Positions 4,687 to 7,028 of a DNA stretch of 7,028 nucleotides are shown here, piece after piece. Position 1 is the stretch's first letter; the number at the start of each line of letters is the position of its first letter. The stretch is from Ignavibacteriota bacterium. Its GTDB lineage: Bacteria > Bacteroidota > Kapaibacteriia > Palsa-1295. The stretch covers positions 1 through 7,028 of the forward strand of contig PLXB01000168.1 of assembly GCA_003151215.1 (NCBI GenBank), in the 5' to 3' direction. A program made the position numbers and the translations under genes. The notes beneath the pieces are model-generated. The model was given only the letters and a program-made list of their open reading frames with translations. It did no database searches and had not been told where the DNA came from.

Positions 4687-6480
4687 CTATTTCAAAAATC
4701 GTATCTCTACTCGACGATTTAATGCCCTCCCTTCTTCCGAATCATTAGCAGCAATAGGTAGGGAGCTGCCAAAACCTTTAGCTACGATTTTATTAGAGAG
4801 TCGTAATGAGAATTTCAGATAATCTTGTACTGCTTCGGCTCGTTTTCTTGAGAGTTCAAAATTGTATTGCGATGTACCTTTATTATCGGTATGTCCGCTG
4901 ATTTCAATTCCCATACTTGAATTTTGACGGAGAATATCACTCAGGCGTCCAAGTTCCGGATATGATTCAGGTTTTAAATCTGCCTTATCGAAGTCGAAGA
5001 AAAGATTATTAAGGCGAACGGGCATACCCTTTTCTCTCATTGATTCTATAGATGCCATGATGATGTTTTGAGTATATGATTCAGAATTGATTTTACTGCG
5101 CAAATCAATGTTTTTAGATACTGGATAATAGCCCTCCTTTTCAGCGTAGTAACCATAATTTTTGTTCAATGGCAAAACAATGAAATAATTTCCCGTTTTT
5201 GGATTACTTGCGAGGCTACCAACATTTCTGCCTGATTCCAGATCTTCCCACTTTATCGAGGCGGAAAGTGGTACACCGTTCTCATCGGCAACATTACCAG
5301 AAATTGTTATTACAGGGAGCGGCTTCATTGATTCAGGAATTTCAATCGAGTAAATATCAGATCCGCCGTAGCCAGTTGCTCTTTCATTTGAAAAATAGCC
5401 AAGTTTGCCATCGGTTGAAATCACAAAAGCCCAATTTTCATTCGCATTATTAATCTCCTTACCCAAATTTACTGGTTCACTCCACTCCGTCCAAGAATTA
5501 TCATTGAGTTTTGTTGACTTGAAAATATCAAGGCTGCCCAAACCCGGATGACCATTAGAAGAAAAATATAAAGTTTTACCGTCGGGATGCAAAAATGGAG
5601 TTCGTTCACTCCATGGAGTATTGATTGTTGGACCCAAATTAATTGGTGCTTCCCAGCTCCCATCTCCTTGTTTAATAGACACGTATATATCAGTATTCCC
5701 ACGTATATGCTGAGCATCATCCTTTCTACGAAATTCACCGTTACCTCCTGGTCGGTCAGAGACAAAAAGCATAGCATTCCCATCACTTGTTATGCAACAA
5801 TCAGCATCAAAATATTGTGTGTTAATAGGTCTTGGGAAGTGTTGAACATCACCCCAACTGCCATCAGATTTTTTATCAGAGTAAAAAATATCACCAGATC
5901 CGAAACTCCCAGGATAACTTCCATAGAGAATTAGTCGATTCCCATCCGCTGAAATGCTTAGTGGATCTTCGCTAGATTTTGTGTTAATTGGGCTTCCGAG
6001 TCCTACAGCATCACCCCATTTGCCGTCTATATATTCGGAAACCATTACGTCTTCATTACTCTTTTCTCTGCCATAATTTCTTGCAAAATACAATTTCTTA
6101 TTATCTGCTGTGATGACAGCGCCATATTCCGGTAATGCGGAATTGATACCTTGACCTAAATTTTTAATTTCTATTTTTTCTTTTGGAGCCTCCAGAATAT
6201 TAATTATTTTTTCAAATTCATTCTTTCGAGGAGGAAATTTAGGCTCATACTTTCGATATATTGCTATAGCATTATCCCAATTTCCAACATTGATAGAATA
6301 ACTGGCAAGACCTTGAACTCTCCAAAAAGCTGAATCCGATGGAGCATAATTGTCTATAAAGGCTTCTAAAGCAGTTCCCACGCTGTCAGGCATGGGCTTA
6401 ATTTGAGCAAAGACAGTATGGCTCATCAGAAGAATACAGAAAGAATGAATTGCGGGTAAAAGAACAGGATACTTCTTCAT
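4687..6480 (-). CDS. PorE-like envelope protein: TPR-like, five PD40 blades, CarbD-reg-like, OmpA C-terminal
   Basis: This 597-aa exported protein starts with MKKYPVLLPAIHSFCILLMS and a signal peptidase I site near VFA-Q (25/26); the Cys at 15 does not form a lipobox. Residues 50-95 look like one TPR-type helix pair (AFWRVQGLASYSINVGNWDN, AIAIYRKYEPKFP). Five PD40/WD40-like blades follow, each with an S/T-x-DG-(x)-L-x-F/Y-x-S core: 117-137, 171-190, 224-246, 292-315 and 348-375. They are introduced by repeated INS/INT/INN turns at 112, 165, 219, 286 and 343. Residues 391-475 fit a carboxypeptidase-regulatory-like beta domain (ITISGNVADENGVPLSASIK). Residues 488-597 are an OmpA C-terminal peptidoglycan-binding domain: FDFDKADL, ISGHTDNKG, then N-x2-L-S-x2-R-A-x2-V (540-551), with D532 and R547 in the positions that hold diaminopimelate, and a final NRRVEIRF. 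It probably sits in the periplasm bound to peptidoglycan. The order matches that reported for the T9SS protein PorE, except that PorE is a lipoprotein. Confidence 0.9.
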   Translation of the reverse strand: MKKYPVLLPAIHSFCILLMSHTVFAQIKPMPDSVGTALEAFIDNYAPSDSAFWRVQGLASYSINVGNWDNAIAIYRKYEPKFPPRKNEFEKIINILEAPKEKIEIKNLGQGINSALPEYGAVITADNKKLYFARNYGREKSNEDVMVSEYIDGKWGDAVGLGSPINTKSSEDPLSISADGNRLILYGSYPGSFGSGDIFYSDKKSDGSWGDVQHFPRPINTQYFDADCCITSDGNAMLFVSDRPGGNGEFRRKDDAQHIRGNTDIYVSIKQGDGSWEAPINLGPTINTPWSERTPFLHPDGKTLYFSSNGHPGLGSLDIFKSTKLNDNSWTEWSEPVNLGKEINNANENWAFVISTDGKLGYFSNERATGYGGSDIYSIEIPESMKPLPVITISGNVADENGVPLSASIKWEDLESGRNVGSLASNPKTGNYFIVLPLNKNYGYYAEKEGYYPVSKNIDLRSKINSESYTQNIIMASIESMREKGMPVRLNNLFFDFDKADLKPESYPELGRLSDILRQNSSMGIEISGHTDNKGTSQYNFELSRKRAEAVQDYLKFSLRLSNKIVAKGFGSSLPIAANDSEEGRALNRRVEIRFLK

Positions 6481-6502
6481 ATCTTTGATGTTAAAATATT
6501 TA

Positions 6503-6510
6503 CAAAATTA
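6503..6510 (-). promoter_or_regulatory. Possible -7 promoter element upstream of the OmpA/PD40 gene
   Basis: The minus strand reads TAATTTTG, matching TAnnTTTG, 22 nt before the ATG at 6480. A TTTG lies further upstream, but with a spacer of about 24 nt, a little longer than the usual 19-21. This is plausible but weak. Confidence 0.35.
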
Positions 6511-6543
6511 CGTCAGAAAAAACTTCTTCACCGTCAAAAGTAA

Positions 6544-6774
6544 ATGTCCGAAGCCATCAACGAACTCGATCTCGTCGTCTTGCTTGAGGATCTTCCTGCC
6601 AAGCAATTGCCGCGCGGACAGGTGGGACGGGTAATTCAGGAAATGGGGTCGGGAATTTATGAAGTGGAATTCTCCGATTCCGACGGCGTGCCTTTTGCTT
6701 TTTTTCCGCTGCGCGAATATCAAATTATGAAATTGCTGTTTGATCATCCGGCCGATCTGGATTACGAGGATTGA
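6544..6774 (+). CDS. DUF4926 domain-containing protein
   Basis: This is a 76-aa small soluble protein. The pattern NELDLVVLLEDLPAKQLPRG (6-25), GQVGRVIQEMGSGIYEVEFS (25-44) and DSDGVPFAFFPLREYQIMKL (45-64) matches DUF4926, a family of short SH3-like beta proteins of unknown function: a strand, LP-x-x-x-L-x-x-G, GxVGxV, a YEVEF strand and a closing strand. Length fits a stand-alone family member. The ATG at 6544 is the first in frame, and there is no clear Shine-Dalgarno site. No partner toxin or nuclease gene lies next to it. The upstream gene is divergent, with a 63-bp intergenic space, and a 180-bp non-coding gap follows, so it is probably monocistronic. Composition is more GC-rich than the gene to its left. 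Confidence 0.8.
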   Translation: MSEAINELDLVVLLEDLPAKQLPRGQVGRVIQEMGSGIYEVEFSDSDGVPFAFFPLREYQIMKLLFDHPADLDYED

Positions 6775-6842
6775 GTCAATATTCTTCGTCTCAAGCCCTT
6801 GTAGGTAACAATAATATAATCCTCTATTTTCGAACCTATGGC

Positions 6843-6968
6843 TTAAGGTGTTCGTTTTCTCGATGCCAGGAAATCCACTCCCTGCTCTTTCATTTCCTCT
6901 ATTAGTGAAAAGCATGTCGCTGACAATGTATTCACAACATCAAAATCAATAATTATGAAAGCCTTAGT
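6843..6968 (-). pseudogene. Possible remnant of a STAS-like domain, no start codon
   Basis: A minus-strand frame opens after a TAG at 6969-6971 and ends at TAA 6843-6845. It reads FIIIDFDVVNTLSATCFSLI then EEMKEQGVDFLASRKRTP. This resembles the core of STAS domains (strand ending in Asp, loop with small residues, helix, then G-V/I plus a strand), as in the C-termini of SulP-type transporters. Only about 41 codons are open, there is no ATG near its beginning, and it overlaps the first codons of the dehydrogenase gene. This may be a fossil or chance. The rest of the 180-bp gap (6775-6842) shows nothing I can name. Confidence 0.25.
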
Positions 6969-7028
6969 CTATCACGGACCCGGAAAGAAATCCTGGGAAG
7001 AAAAACCAAAACCGATCATTATCCAAGC
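6955..7028 (+). CDS. Zinc-dependent alcohol dehydrogenase (MDR family), 3' partial
   Basis: Only the first 24 codons are in the window: MKALVYHGPGKKSWEEKPKP followed by IIIQ. This is the characteristic N-terminus of medium-chain, zinc-type alcohol dehydrogenases (the MKALVYHGPG-K-x-W-E-x-K-P motif), which oxidise alcohols or reduce aldehydes/ketones with NAD(P)H in the cytoplasm. The catalytic zinc ligands and Rossmann domain lie beyond the right edge, so substrate and cofactor cannot be judged. The ATG at 6955 is preceded by an AT-rich stretch without an obvious Shine-Dalgarno site. Confidence 0.85.
   Translation, partial: MKALVYHGPGKKSWEEKPKPIIIQ

Noticed and set aside
6480..6487. TATCTTTG on the + strand as a promoter for the DUF4926 gene
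   Set aside because: It matches the -7 pattern, but no TTTG is found at the -33 position, and it overlaps the divergent gene's start codon region; too weak to list.
6508..6915. 135-aa minus-strand frame covering the DUF4926 gene and the following gap
   Set aside because: It is opposite a family-matching gene, with basic, low-order composition; no motif seen.

Overview
The window looks like a chromosomal segment from an uncultured or lightly studied member of the Bacteroidota/FCB group (Bacteroidota, Kapabacteria or Ignavibacteria-like). The evidence for this is a DUF5683 membrane protein, a large PD40/carboxypeptidase-regulatory/OmpA envelope protein of the type found in that group, few Shine-Dalgarno sites, and TAnnTTTG promoter-like elements. 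No tRNA, rRNA, CRISPR array, integrase or transposase is visible.

Left part (1-2399, + strand). A tightly packed cluster contains the end of a RidA-family enamine/imine deaminase, a DUF5683 membrane protein, an NHL-type beta-propeller lipoprotein and an AlbA_2 (Schlafen AAA_4-like) protein. Genes abut or overlap (4-nt gap, then 41-nt and 16-nt overlaps), so they are probably co-transcribed. The AlbA_2 gene is cut by a TAA at 2247-2249. The same frame then runs on for 49 codons that encode a convincing winged-helix C-terminus.

Middle part (2400-4104). A 153-bp palindromic dispersed-repeat-like element (2432-2584) lies between the AlbA_2 gene and a convergent HlyD/MacA-type periplasmic adaptor gene. 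No ABC or RND partner sits next to the adaptor. A Bacteroidota-type -7 element lies just upstream of the adaptor reading frame. A minus-strand terminator-like hairpin follows at 4036-4081.

Right part (4105-7028). An AT-rich block holds an unrecognised 191-aa protein (+) that converges, with a 6-bp gap, on a 597-aa protein (-). The latter has the domain order described for PorE of the type IX secretion system: TPR-like, five-bladed PD40 propeller, carboxypeptidase-regulatory-like, OmpA C-terminal. After it come a small DUF4926 protein (+), a 180-bp gap with a STAS-like reading frame remnant on the minus strand, and the first 24 codons of a zinc-type alcohol dehydrogenase (+).

No single multi-gene pathway spans the window. 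The common theme is the cell envelope: lipoprotein, membrane protein, efflux adaptor and peptidoglycan-anchored propeller. The observations most worth a second look are the in-frame stop in the AlbA_2 gene, the composite palindromic repeat and the PorE-like protein.
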